Shown here one piece after another: positions 20,297 through 28,117 of a stretch of 64,000 nucleotides of DNA. The stretch covers positions 62,001 through 126,000 of the forward strand of contig JAFWHS010000014.1 in the NCBI GenBank assembly GCA_017511925.1. The letters are read 5' to 3'. The position numbers and the translations under genes are program-made. Every line of letters begins with the position of its first letter. The first letter of the stretch is position 1. The notes beneath the pieces are model-generated. The model made no database searches. It worked only from the letters and a program-made list of their open reading frames with translations, and was not told the origin of the DNA. This stretch comes from Candidatus Saccharimonadota bacterium (GTDB taxonomy: Bacteria > Patescibacteriota > Saccharimonadia > Saccharimonadales > Saccharimonadaceae).

Positions 20297-21460
20297 CTAG
20301 CCTAATACTTTTCCTAGTACTTTTTTGATTTTATCTATATCTTCAGGTTTATTGTGCAGACCCAACGAAAATCTAATCAATGGCGGAAAGCCCATCACAT
20401 GATCTAGATAATAATGCGCACAGAAATATCCAGTACGCGCCATAATATTCTCACGCGACAATGCCTCGCCGACCAAATGCGAATCTAGCCCCTCGATATA
20501 AAATGAAATAGTAGTACTCGGCTCTGCATTTACTAAATGTACTTTTGGCGAATTCTTCAAAAACTCAAATAATTCTTTTGTATTATCATACAGCATTTTC
20601 CAATCTTTTTTGGGTACTTTTTCTAACCAATCTATTGCTGCACCAAGTGCAACTATCTCCCCCCAAGCCTGCAACCCGGGCTCAAATCTAGTATAGCGAT
20701 GCTCTTTACCTTCCGCTGACAAAACATAAAAATCTTTTTCTACATCGTCTACCATACCTCCGCCCACAAATCTCGTTTGCAAAAATTCTGCCAAATCGTC
20801 TCGCCACACAATTACGCCAAGTGAAGGCGCATACATTTTATGTGCCGAGAAACAAATCGCGTCAGCGTCCACGCCACGTACTATTTCTGATGAATGCGCC
20901 ATAGCCTGGGCCGCATCTATAATCACAATCCCGCCTGATTTATGTACAACCTTAATCAACTCGTTAATATTTGATAATTCCCGACCGTCAAAATTTGAAA
21001 CACAGTTAACTACTACGATTGCTTTATCAAAGTTATAATTATCTAGATCGATCGCGCCACTTTTCTCGCGCACCATTACTTCGCGCGGCAAACCAGTCTT
21101 TTCTGCAAAAGCCATTGTGGCTAGAAATGGCGAATTATGTTCGATATCGCTAGTCATTATTTTTTTAAACTTTTTTGCATCTAGCTGATTTAAGATTAAA
21201 TTAATCCCATAAGTAGTATTAAGTGTGAAAGACACAGTATATTTACGTGGCTTCAACTTCAAAAACTTCAAAACTTTCTCACGCGTCGCCTCAACTTTTT
21301 CGTCAGTCACTCTCCCCCATTTATATTTAACGCGTTCGCCGCAAGAATTATGCTCAGTGTAATATTTATTGAGCGCATCAATCACTGCGCGTGGTCTAAG
21401 ACTCTGGCACGCCGAGTCGAGATAAACTTCCCCCTCACCCAAATAATCAAAATCGTTCAT
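20297..21460 (-). CDS. SufS/CsdA-like cysteine desulfurase (class V aminotransferase fold)
   Basis: This 387-residue PLP enzyme has the class V pattern: VYLDSACQSL at the N terminus, DAAQAMAH (PLP-binding Asp), the Schiff-base lysine in CFSAHKMYAP, and RTGYFCAHYYL matching the catalytic cysteine loop of SufS-type enzymes. It would supply sulfur from cysteine. No SufBCD or SufU genes are adjacent, unlike the second desulfurase (iscS-iscU) at 59.4-60.9 kb, so its sulfur acceptor is unclear. TATAAT (21468-21473) ends 7 nt before the ATG. Confidence 0.82.
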   Translation of the reverse strand: MNDFDYLGEGEVYLDSACQSLRPRAVIDALNKYYTEHNSCGERVKYKWGRVTDEKVEATREKVLKFLKLKPRKYTVSFTLNTTYGINLILNQLDAKKFKKIMTSDIEHNSPFLATMAFAEKTGLPREVMVREKSGAIDLDNYNFDKAIVVVNCVSNFDGRELSNINELIKVVHKSGGIVIIDAAQAMAHSSEIVRGVDADAICFSAHKMYAPSLGVIVWRDDLAEFLQTRFVGGGMVDDVEKDFYVLSAEGKEHRYTRFEPGLQAWGEIVALGAAIDWLEKVPKKDWKMLYDNTKELFEFLKNSPKVHLVNAEPSTTISFYIEGLDSHLVGEALSRENIMARTGYFCAHYYLDHVMGFPPLIRFSLGLHNKPEDIDKIKKVLGKVLG

Positions 21461-21480
21461 ATAGATAATTATAACATAAC

Positions 21481-21565
21481 AAAAAACAGAATTACCCGAT
21501 TCGAGGGAGTAAAGCTTGGCCTAGTGGCCTTGAACGCTCCCGAGAATGGGTAATTCTGTTTTAAA
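21481..21565 (-). terminator. Long structured terminator downstream of rplL
   Basis: The outer arms ACAGAATTACCC / GGGTAATTCTGT with flanking A- and T-runs form an intrinsic terminator for rplL. Inside lies a 44-nt branched element (21502-21545) with a second stem (GGGAGT/GCTCCC), conserved internal-loop bases and a GGCC hairpin. The same 44-nt layout recurs at 49854-49897. Confidence 0.8.
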
Positions 21566-21594
21566 AATTACAATTAGCTAACCATTTTGAAGAT

Positions 21595-21966
21595 TTAGGC
21601 GAGTTCTACAGTCGCACCAGCCTCTTCAAGGGCTTTCTTCATCGCTTCAGCGTCAGCCTTTGCGACTTTCTCTTTCACGGTAGCAGGAGCACCGTCGACG
21701 ATAGCCTTAGCTTCGCCAAGACCAAGTCCAGTAGCTTCCTTTACGGCCTTGATGACGGCGATCTTCTGAGCACCAGCATCCTTGAGGACTACGTCGTACT
21801 CAGCTTTGCCTTCATCAGCGGCAGCAGCATCGCCACCAGCAGCAACAGCTACGGCTGCAACTGGCTCAATGCCATATTCGTCTTTAAGTAAAGTTTTAAG
21901 TTCGTTAACTTCGAGCACGGTCATATTTACGAGCTCTTCAGCCAACTTTTTAATATCAGTTGCCAT
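21595..21966 (-). CDS. rplL: 50S ribosomal protein L7/L12
   Basis: This 123-residue protein forms the flexible ribosomal stalk that recruits translation GTPases. It has the N-terminal dimerisation helices ([17 protein letters not shown]), an alanine-rich hinge (~36-52) and the C-terminal domain with [15 protein letters not shown] and [12 protein letters not shown]. It is 17 nt downstream of rplJ in one operon under an L10 leader. Confidence 0.98.
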   Translation of the reverse strand: MATDIKKLAEELVNMTVLEVNELKTLLKDEYGIEPVAAVAVAAGGDAAAADEGKAEYDVVLKDAGAQKIAVIKAVKEATGLGLGEAKAIVDGAPATVKEKVAKADAEAMKKALEEAGATVELA

Positions 21967-21983
21967 ATTTTCTCCTTTATAAA

Positions 21984-22559
21984 TTATTCGGTTGCCGTTT
22001 CGGCTGGCTTTTCTTCTTCGGCTTTCTCAGCTTCAGCAGGTTTTTCTTCTTCAGCTGGCTTAGCTTCTACTGTCTCCGGCTTATTTTCCAAACCAGACAC
22101 AATTCCATTGATGCCAGAGAGCAAGGTATCCACCACCTGAGCGATAAGTTCGTTCTTGGTTGGGAGTGAGCCCAGCGTCTTGACTTCTTCGGTAGAAAGC
22201 GCAGCGCCTTCAGCATTAAAACCACCAATTAGCTCCATCTTTGCGTGAGTTTTAGCAAATTTTGTCAAAACTTTTGCCGCATCGAAATCTTCGTCCGAGC
22301 CCATTGCATAAAGCAATTGGCCAGTTAGTCCAGAAGCGTCAGTATCTTTGTAGGCAGCAATTTCTTTCATTGCAACCTTTACAAGACGGTTCTTTACGAC
22401 CTTGATTTTGATGTTTGACTCACGTGCGAGCTTGCGAAGCTCTTGCAATTCTGCTACGGTTAAGCCTTCGTACTTTGCGTAGACCACCATTTTGGCATTA
22501 CTAAGAAGCTCCGTCAAATCAGCAACCAATGTATTCTTTTTATCCTTTGAAATTGCCAT
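21984..22559 (-). CDS. rplJ: 50S ribosomal protein L10
   Basis: L10 is the base of the ribosomal stalk and carries L7/L12 dimers. The N-terminal part ([41 protein letters not shown]) and core match the family. The 191 residues include a ~35-residue Glu/Lys/Ala/Pro-rich tail after the L12-binding helix, longer than usual. rplL follows after 17 nt. An L10 leader with its own promoter precedes the gene, so autoregulation by the L10-L12 complex is likely. Confidence 0.97.
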   Translation of the reverse strand: MAISKDKKNTLVADLTELLSNAKMVVYAKYEGLTVAELQELRKLARESNIKIKVVKNRLVKVAMKEIAAYKDTDASGLTGQLLYAMGSDEDFDAAKVLTKFAKTHAKMELIGGFNAEGAALSTEEVKTLGSLPTKNELIAQVVDTLLSGINGIVSGLENKPETVEAKPAEEEKPAEAEKAEEEKPAETATE

Positions 22560-22579
22560 AAAAAGTTCCTTTGGTTATT

Positions 22580-22690
22580 TCGTTAATATCATAGCTAGCT
22601 AATTGTTAAATAGCGTCACCAAATAAATTTAAGAAAATTCCTCGGTGGCATGATTAAGAGCACGCTCCGCCACTGTCTTTGGTAACTCCC
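22580..22690 (-). ncRNA. Ribosomal protein L10 leader
   Basis: Minus-strand sequence at about 22634-22686 shows the L10-leader hallmark: CCAAAGACAGTGGCG, a variable hairpin, CTTAAT, then TGCCACCGAGG, with the GTGGCR / YGCCAC arms complementary. In other bacteria the L10(L12)4 complex binds this structure to repress its operon. It lies between a good promoter and the rplJ start, as expected. Confidence 0.85.
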
Positions 22691-22693
22691 CTA

Positions 22694-22722
22694 ATTATAG
22701 CACACATCGCTTCAAAAATCAA
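22694..22722 (-). promoter_or_regulatory. rplJ-rplL operon promoter
   Basis: Minus strand: TTGATT (22717-22722), 17-bp spacer, TATAAT (22694-22699). Transcription would begin near 22687, immediately upstream of the L10 leader. Confidence 0.8.
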
Positions 22723-22723
22723 G

Positions 22724-23269
22724 CTAACGGACTCGTTTAGTCGTCAAGAATTGTATGATTGACCCGAGCGCCGCGATACCAATAATTAGCGGCCAATAAT
22801 AAGAATCTAAATTGAGACCTGGTATCCAAGCAATTAGGGCCATGGTTATAGCGTAAGCACCTGCCGCTGAAGTTGCAATTATCACGGCCGGCTTCATCAG
22901 CATTACGGCCGCACCAGCTGCAACTACGCCAACCACTGCGCCAATTGCCAAAGTTTGCATTTCGGCACCAAAATATTGCGCCGTTATCATCATCACGAGA
23001 CCAAAGGCAATCCCGCCCACGCAGATTTTTTCGATCGAAAACCCAAGCAGCGCCATCAGAAGCCCGCCAGCTATTGGCAAGAGATTTTGCCATAAGTCAT
23101 TATTCACGATATCGGTAAACGCATCGTTTATAATTGGCATCAAATACCCCATCAAAGAGTAGCCCAGCAAAAACCATATTATAAAAAATGCAATTTTTTT
23201 GATTCTGTACCCCAACACCAGCAGAGCCAAGCCTACTAGCGCCATCAAGATAAGCTCAGTATTTTCCAT
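22724..23269 (-). CDS. Multi-pass membrane protein, possibly DUF4203/TMEM198-like
   Basis: The 181-residue protein consists almost entirely of about seven hydrophobic helices with Gly/Ala-rich stretches and short loops, and a basic C-terminal tail (TTKRVR). The pattern resembles DUF4203/TMEM198-type proteins, but no diagnostic motif was found and the function is unknown. A TATAAT (23276-23281) ends 6 nt before the ATG. It overlaps the rplJ promoter region at its 3' end and has no terminator of its own, so some read-through into rplJ is possible. Confidence 0.65.
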   Translation of the reverse strand: MENTELILMALVGLALLVLGYRIKKIAFFIIWFLLGYSLMGYLMPIINDAFTDIVNNDLWQNLLPIAGGLLMALLGFSIEKICVGGIAFGLVMMITAQYFGAEMQTLAIGAVVGVVAAGAAVMLMKPAVIIATSAAGAYAITMALIAWIPGLNLDSYYWPLIIGIAALGSIIQFLTTKRVR

Positions 23270-23302
23270 ACCTCAATTATACCATATGCGGAATATTAGA
23301 AA

Positions 23303-23363
23303 CAACAAAAAAATATACCTTCGGGAGCGAATGACCCATCCCCAAAAAGGTATATTTTTGTTG
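23303..23363 (-). terminator. Terminator downstream of rplA
   Basis: Long AT-rich arms (CAACAAAAAAATATACCTT / AAGGTATATTTTTGTTG) enclose a GGGA..TCCC inner segment; the minus-strand transcript ends in a T/A-rich run. It is symmetrical enough to work on both strands. Confidence 0.75.
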
Positions 23364-23365
23364 CA

Positions 23366-24259
23366 TTAGTTATAAATGTTTTCGATAGCGATCGATGGCC
23401 CCATCGTAGTGGTGATAAATACACTCTTTACGTAAGTACCTTTGAGCGATGCAGGCTTTTGTGCCTTTAGACTCTCAAAGAAAGCATTTGCGTTCTCGAG
23501 TAATTTATCAGTGCCAAACGAAACTTTGCCCACACCAATATGTACGATAGATTGCTTATCTACACGATATTCAACCTTACCAGCCTTAGAATCCTTTACG
23601 GCTTTCTCTACATCATTGGTTACAGTGCCAGCCTTTGGATTTGGCATCAAGCCCTTTGGCCCAAGGAGACGTGCGTATTTACCGAGCTTTGGCATATATT
23701 GTGGGGTAGAAATTAATACGTCAAAATCAATTGTACCTTTGTCGAGTTGTTTCAAAAACTCTTCATCTTCGGCAATGTCTGCACCGGCAGCTTTGGCGGC
23801 CTTGCAAACATCGAGTGGAGCAAATACAGCTACGCGCACAGTTTTACCGTTACCATTTGGTAAAACCAAAGTAGTGCGAATATTCTGGTCAGCCTGACGT
23901 GGGTCTACACCAAGCCTTGCATGTACTTCTACGGAAGCATCAAATTTCACTGGACTAGTCTTGATTGCGAGATCCAAAGCGTCTTTTAGGTTATAAGCCT
24001 TACCCTTTTCGACCAACTTTGCCATTTCCTGATATTTTTTACCACGGCGTTCCAACTTAGAACGAGTGATTGGAGCGGCGCCCTTTGGTTTCGCTGCGGC
24101 TTCAGCTGCAGCGCGCTCTACCTTACGAGCTTGGCGTTCTTCCTCAGCTTTCACCTCTTCGATATGTTTTTTAGATTTTTTACCAGATTTCGCATAGGTC
24201 TCCTCTGCCTCAACGACCTCTACGATTTCTTCGTTCTTCTTGACCTCTTCTTCGGCCAT
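23366..24259 (-). CDS. rplA: 50S ribosomal protein L1 with charged N-terminal extension
   Basis: L1 binds 23S rRNA at the mobile stalk. Residues ~70-297 are a normal L1 (KYQEMAKLVEKGKAYNLKDAL, LGPKGLMPNPKAGTV, and a C-terminal TTTMGPS). The first ~65 residues are a Glu/Lys/Ala-rich extension with little expected structure. The ATG is preceded by AGGAAAAT and a minus-strand TATAAT at 24319-24324. Presence of L1 argues against the CPR lineages reported to lack it. rplK, normally its partner, is coded on the other strand 0.7 kb away. Confidence 0.96.
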   Translation of the reverse strand: MAEEEVKKNEEIVEVVEAEETYAKSGKKSKKHIEEVKAEEERQARKVERAAAEAAAKPKGAAPITRSKLERRGKKYQEMAKLVEKGKAYNLKDALDLAIKTSPVKFDASVEVHARLGVDPRQADQNIRTTLVLPNGNGKTVRVAVFAPLDVCKAAKAAGADIAEDEEFLKQLDKGTIDFDVLISTPQYMPKLGKYARLLGPKGLMPNPKAGTVTNDVEKAVKDSKAGKVEYRVDKQSIVHIGVGKVSFGTDKLLENANAFFESLKAQKPASLKGTYVKSVFITTTMGPSIAIENIYN

Positions 24260-24356
24260 ATTTTCCTTTCTGTGGTGCTAACGAATAAAACTCTCCCACT
24301 ATTAATTAACTACGCACTATTATACCACATTTTTATCAAAAAATGAAGTCAAAAAC

Positions 24357-24384
24357 AAAAAAAGGGCCCACCTCAGTGGACCCT
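24357..24384 (-). terminator. Intrinsic terminator of the 24393-24812 gene
   Basis: Minus-strand stem GGGTCCAC / GTGGGCCC (8 bp, one G-U), TGAG-like loop, followed by a run of seven T. Confidence 0.85.
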
Positions 24385-24392
24385 GTGCGGAT

Positions 24393-24812
24393 TTAATCTC
24401 CGTAACAATAGCCTCTATGGCATTTCATCCGAGCTTTGCCCGGCTTTGTACCACAGAAGTAGTACTTTTCTCCATGGTGGCTAATTTGCCACCGAGAATC
24501 TATAATATAAGCTCTTACGCTGTTAAAAGCGTGGTCATATTGCAGATTCTCTACCTCCTTGAGAACTAAACTTAACCTGCCTACTGGCATAGCCGTTAGA
24601 TAGGCTACCACTACATTTCGGTTTAGGATTCTGAGAACTTCTATCTCTGGATACTCATCCATAATGTATCCCGGAATTTTTCTCAGCGGGAGCTTTAGCC
24701 TCCGTCTTTCCTCTTTGAGAAATGCATATTCTATCGGATTTGTACGATACGACTCTGCATACATCTCCCAGAGATAAATAATCCTTTGCCGTAATTCGCT
24801 TGCTGGTGTCAT
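24393..24812 (-). CDS. Unknown small protein between rplA and rplK
   Basis: I do not recognise this 139-residue protein. The start at ATG 24812 is chosen because AGGGGGTG lies 5-6 nt upstream; a longer reading to 24866 is open but has no such signal. The product is basic, helix-rich in the first half (ELRQRIIYLWEMYAESYRTNP, EYAFLKEERRRLKLPLRKIPG) and ends with three cysteines (CGTKPGKARMKCHRGYCYGD), which may bind a metal. It has its own terminator. The arrangement of helices plus a Cys cluster suggests a nucleic-acid-associated protein, but this is only a guess. Confidence 0.6.
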   Translation of the reverse strand: MTPASELRQRIIYLWEMYAESYRTNPIEYAFLKEERRRLKLPLRKIPGYIMDEYPEIEVLRILNRNVVVAYLTAMPVGRLSLVLKEVENLQYDHAFNSVRAYIIDSRWQISHHGEKYYFCGTKPGKARMKCHRGYCYGD

Positions 24813-24923
24813 TTTGTCACCCCCTACAAATGTTTTTCTAGTACCTGGCATAACACCAAAAACCACGCACTAACTTAATTATAGCACAAAACTTCAAAGA
24901 AGTCAAGCTTATACGTGTAGACT

Positions 24924-24952
24924 ATTTACTTTTTTAGATTTTTTGATATAAT
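24924..24952 (+). promoter_or_regulatory. rplK promoter
   Basis: TATAAT at 24947-24952 with a weak TTTACT about 16 bp upstream. The leader to the rplK ATG is about 45 nt and contains an AAGGA just upstream of the start, so rplK is not leaderless. Confidence 0.7.
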
Positions 24953-25005
24953 ATACGTGTTACATAATGCTTCTAAATTAAAAACTTTAATCAAGGATTT
25001 TTACG

Positions 25006-25434
25006 ATGGCAGAGAAAAAAGTTATCGGTAATTTGAAATTACGTATCCCTGGTGGCAAGGCTACTGCTGGCCCTCCGGTTGGTTCTACGCTTGGCCAATG
25101 GGGTCTTAACATGATGGATTTCATTAATCCATTCAACGAAAAGACTAAAGAATTCATGGGCAAGAATGTAATCGTCCATATCAAAGTTTATGAAGATCGT
25201 ACTTTTGATTGGATCTGCCTTGGTCAACCAGTGGATGATTTAATCCGCGAAGCTATCAAGATCGACAAGGGTTCTGGTAAGCCAAATGTTGATAAGGTTG
25301 GTAAAATTACTAAAGCTCAGCTCCAAGAGATCGCCGAGAAAAAAATGGATCAGCTCAACGCTATTGATATCGAAGGTGCAATCAAGATCGTAGCTGGCAC
25401 AGCTCGTTCAATGGGCGTAGAAGTTACAGAATAA
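25006..25434 (+). CDS. rplK: 50S ribosomal protein L11
   Basis: L11 is part of the GTPase-associated centre of the ribosome. The 142 residues match the full family: KLRIPGGKATAGPPVGSTLGQWGLNMMDF at the N terminus (proline-rich hinge PPVG) and the C-terminal RNA-binding domain ending in IEGAIKIVAGTARSMGVEV. It is transcribed alone, with its own promoter and terminator, not in the usual rplKA pair. Confidence 0.98.
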   Translation: MAEKKVIGNLKLRIPGGKATAGPPVGSTLGQWGLNMMDFINPFNEKTKEFMGKNVIVHIKVYEDRTFDWICLGQPVDDLIREAIKIDKGSGKPNVDKVGKITKAQLQEIAEKKMDQLNAIDIEGAIKIVAGTARSMGVEVTE

Positions 25435-25440
25435 AATCTC

Positions 25441-25474
25441 AAAAAATACAGCATCAAACGGTGCTGTATTTTTT
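25441..25474 (+). terminator. Intrinsic terminator of rplK
   Basis: Perfect 13-bp arms AAAAAATACAGCA / TGCTGTATTTTTT with an 8-nt loop. Confidence 0.92.
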
Positions 25475-25513
25475 ATGTTTTTAAAATAAAAATATGATAT
25501 AATCATAAGCGAT

Positions 25514-27256
25514 ATGGAAGAAGAGCCGTATTTTTATCATCCGCTAGAAAATATCGAAGATGTAGAGCTTTTTGAGGAGGCCGTAGAACGCACTCATTTC
25601 ACAAGGTCACTATCTTCAGAGCGACCTTATACGTATTGGACGCTCGAATTATACGACCAGGATAACGGTATTCGTGGTGGCGGCGGTTTAGGTGTACTTG
25701 CTGCTGACACCCGCAGGATCGCCGAACAGGTAGGCATACCTTTTGCACTAATTACTCCTTTCTATCCTTCAGAAACACATCAAATCATGAAAAATGGACA
25801 AGTTCATGACGAGCACATTGATGTAAATTATCATGACTACGGTTTTAGGTTTATCGATAATATTCATATTAAATGCTGCGACAATCTCTGCAAACTCGAT
25901 GTTATCGAAAAAAGATTCAAAAATACCAGAATTATCTGCATTACCGAGCCGAATTTTGGCGAATTGTATTCCGGTATGAGTGGATCCGACCACAGATTAT
26001 ATCAAGAGGTTTCTCTAGGTTTTGGCGGTTATATAGCCTTAAAACTTCTCGGGTTAAAGCCGGCCATTATGCAACTAAACGAAGTTGCAACCTTTTTCGC
26101 CGCTTTGGCCAGACTAGATGAGCTTGTCTCAAATGGCATGGATTTTTACGAGGCAGTGGTGTACACGCGCAAGCATACCCTATACACCAACCACACCTTA
26201 GTCCAAGCAGCCGAAGCAGAGTTTAATATTGAGCAATTTAGAAGATTCGTCTATCCAAATCTTAAATCTCCAGCTGTGCGCAAATGGTTGGATGATAAGT
26301 TTATGAATGGCCAGCTCAAATTATCTTCGGTTACTATAGAGATTGCAGAATTGCGCAGCGGAGTCTCTAAGCTTCATGCTAGAGTAGCAAACTACCATGA
26401 TATCGCTGGTAATAAAGTCAAATTCAAAGCTATCACTAATGGTATTGATCTTGAAAAATGGACTCTACCCGAAATCCTATCTTTCTATCATGAGGCCAGC
26501 ATTATAGATACATTTGGCTTCCCGGACGTCGATTTTACCAGTCACCTCGGCGCTATTACAGCAGACAAAATCCGCGTGTTTAAGGCTGCCGGCCGCAAAA
26601 TTCTAAACGATACCCTTTCTACTCGCCCAGACCAAAATGGCAAAATCTTACATTTTGGCGATAACGATTTCATTTTCGACTTCAAACGCAGGTTCGTAGA
26701 TTACAAACGTCCAGAATTGCCGTTCAAAAACCCAACTAAACTTCGCGAAATTTTAGAGCCAAGAGGCGCACATTATGTCATCGCCGGGCGCGTTCATACT
26801 GGCGACGAAATCATGGCAGGAAAACTCCGTATTTTACTCGAAACCGTAAAACAAGATGATTATCTCTGCGACCATGTTCACTATATTGCCGACTATGATG
26901 AAAAACTGGCCTACGGGCTTTCTTGTGGGTCGAATGTTGCAGTAAATGTACCAATAGTTGGCCTAGAAGCCTGTGGCACATCCTGGATGAAAGACATTAT
27001 TAACCTGAACTTGCTTATCTCCACCCACGATGGCGGCGTGGCTGATGCTTCGGCCGAAAATTATCTTAATGTTCACGGCATGACAGAAGACGAAGAACTG
27101 GAAGAGTTGTATCGCAGAATGGAAGAAGCTATTTCTGTTTGGAATAATGATTTTGACTTAGAATTTCTTTTGCAGAAACAACTTGCCGCTTACCTTCCTG
27201 TGATTTCTGGTTCCAGAATGCTAAAAGATTATCTTGACTTCCTCTTCCCGCTGTAG
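25514..27256 (+). CDS. glgP: Alpha-glucan (glycogen/maltodextrin) phosphorylase
   Basis: The enzyme releases glucose-1-phosphate from alpha-1,4-glucans. The 580-residue protein belongs to the shorter phosphorylase group. It shows GGGLGVLAADTRRIAEQ near the N terminus, FDFKRRFVDYKRPEL matching the phosphate-site KR..YKR motif, and the PLP-lysine segment GLEACGTSWMKDI followed by STHDGGVAD. TATAAT (25498-25503) ends 10 nt before the ATG. It sits between rplK and secE, splitting a cluster normally made only of ribosome/translation genes. With GH57, GH97 and the glycosyltransferase elsewhere in the window it suggests storage or use of alpha-glucans. Confidence 0.88.
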   Translation: MEEEPYFYHPLENIEDVELFEEAVERTHFTRSLSSERPYTYWTLELYDQDNGIRGGGGLGVLAADTRRIAEQVGIPFALITPFYPSETHQIMKNGQVHDEHIDVNYHDYGFRFIDNIHIKCCDNLCKLDVIEKRFKNTRIICITEPNFGELYSGMSGSDHRLYQEVSLGFGGYIALKLLGLKPAIMQLNEVATFFAALARLDELVSNGMDFYEAVVYTRKHTLYTNHTLVQAAEAEFNIEQFRRFVYPNLKSPAVRKWLDDKFMNGQLKLSSVTIEIAELRSGVSKLHARVANYHDIAGNKVKFKAITNGIDLEKWTLPEILSFYHEASIIDTFGFPDVDFTSHLGAITADKIRVFKAAGRKILNDTLSTRPDQNGKILHFGDNDFIFDFKRRFVDYKRPELPFKNPTKLREILEPRGAHYVIAGRVHTGDEIMAGKLRILLETVKQDDYLCDHVHYIADYDEKLAYGLSCGSNVAVNVPIVGLEACGTSWMKDIINLNLLISTHDGGVADASAENYLNVHGMTEDEELEELYRRMEEAISVWNNDFDLEFLLQKQLAAYLPVISGSRMLKDYLDFLFPL

Positions 27257-27269
27257 TATACTATTGACA

Positions 27270-27292
27270 AGTCTGGTATCAGACTATTTTTA
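27270..27292 (+). terminator. Weak hairpin terminator between glgP and secE
   Basis: AGTCTG / CAGACT 6-bp stem with a GTAT loop, followed by ATTTTTATT. It directly follows a TTGACA hexamer (27264-27269), so it may instead be part of the secE promoter region or an attenuator. Confidence 0.5.
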
Positions 27293-27307
27293 TTGTAAAG
27301 GAGTAAA

Positions 27308-27559
27308 ATGGCCAAAACGAAAACTAAGATCAAGACTAAGAAAACAGCCAAGAAAGCTTTCGTACTTTTCCGTCCATTTATAGCTTTTGGGCGATATTTA
27401 CGCGATTCGTGGCGTGAAATTCGCCAGGTACGCTGGCCAAACCGCAAAGCCACCTGGAAAATGGTGCTCGCAGTATTCGTTTATACAGCATTATTTGTGA
27501 CGCTAATTTCTTTACTCGATCTATTCTTTACATGGTTATTTAGTTTAATAATAAAATAA
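27308..27559 (+). CDS. secE: Preprotein translocase subunit SecE
   Basis: SecE clamps SecY in the protein-export channel. The 83-residue protein has a Lys-rich N terminus, the conserved amphipathic segment DSWREIRQVRWPNRKATWK, and a single C-terminal membrane helix, all typical of the short bacterial form. AAAGGAG precedes the ATG. nusG follows 9 nt after the stop. Confidence 0.96.
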   Translation: MAKTKTKIKTKKTAKKAFVLFRPFIAFGRYLRDSWREIRQVRWPNRKATWKMVLAVFVYTALFVTLISLLDLFFTWLFSLIIK

Positions 27560-27568
27560 GGAGACAAA

Positions 27569-28117
27569 ATGGCAGTAAACCGTTACGATGACACAAGGGC
27601 CTGGTATGCAATTTCTACATACAGTGGCTACGAAGACAAGGTAGCTGATTCTATTAATCAGCGTACTAATACCGTAGAAATGGCAAACAAAATTTTTGAA
27701 GCAATCGTGCCAAAAGAAAAGCAAATCGAAATTAGAAATGGTAAGCGTAAAGTAGTAGACCGCAAGATTTTGCAAGGTTATGTGCTCGTAGATATGAAAT
27801 TATCTGATGAAACTTGGTATATTATCCGCAACACACCAGGTGTTACAGGCTTTATCGGTACCGGCACCCAGCCAACTCCAGTCTCCGAAAAAGAAATCGC
27901 CAAAATCAAAAAACGTATGGGCGTAGAAGATCCAAAGTTCTCCGTCAAATACGAAATTGGCGAAGTAGTTTCCATTACCGACGGCCCATTCAAAGGCTTC
28001 GACGGTACAGTTTCCGAGATCGATGCCGCTAAAGGCAAGCTCAAAGTCATGGTATCTATGTTCGGCCGCGAAACACCTGTAGAATTGGATGCATTGCAAG
28101 TCAAGCAACTTGGCTAA
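27569..28117 (+). CDS. nusG: Transcription termination/antitermination protein NusG
   Basis: NusG binds RNA polymerase and couples it to Rho or the ribosome. The 182-residue protein has the NGN domain (WYAISTYSGYEDKVADSINQR, LQGYVLVDMKLSDETW, NTPGVTGFIG) and a C-terminal KOW domain with GPFKGFDGTVSEID. AAGGAG precedes the ATG. It forms an operon with secE. The 3' end overlaps the convergent acyltransferase gene by 4 bp, with no terminator hairpin between. Confidence 0.97.
   Translation: MAVNRYDDTRAWYAISTYSGYEDKVADSINQRTNTVEMANKIFEAIVPKEKQIEIRNGKRKVVDRKILQGYVLVDMKLSDETWYIIRNTPGVTGFIGTGTQPTPVSEKEIAKIKKRMGVEDPKFSVKYEIGEVVSITDGPFKGFDGTVSEIDAAKGKLKVMVSMFGRETPVELDALQVKQLG

Noticed and set aside
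23303-23363. A third copy of the branched terminator element found at 21502 and 49854
   Set aside because: It is also a long terminator with GC-rich centre, but the AAGCTTGG and GAxCGC bases and the second hairpin are missing, so it is an ordinary terminator.
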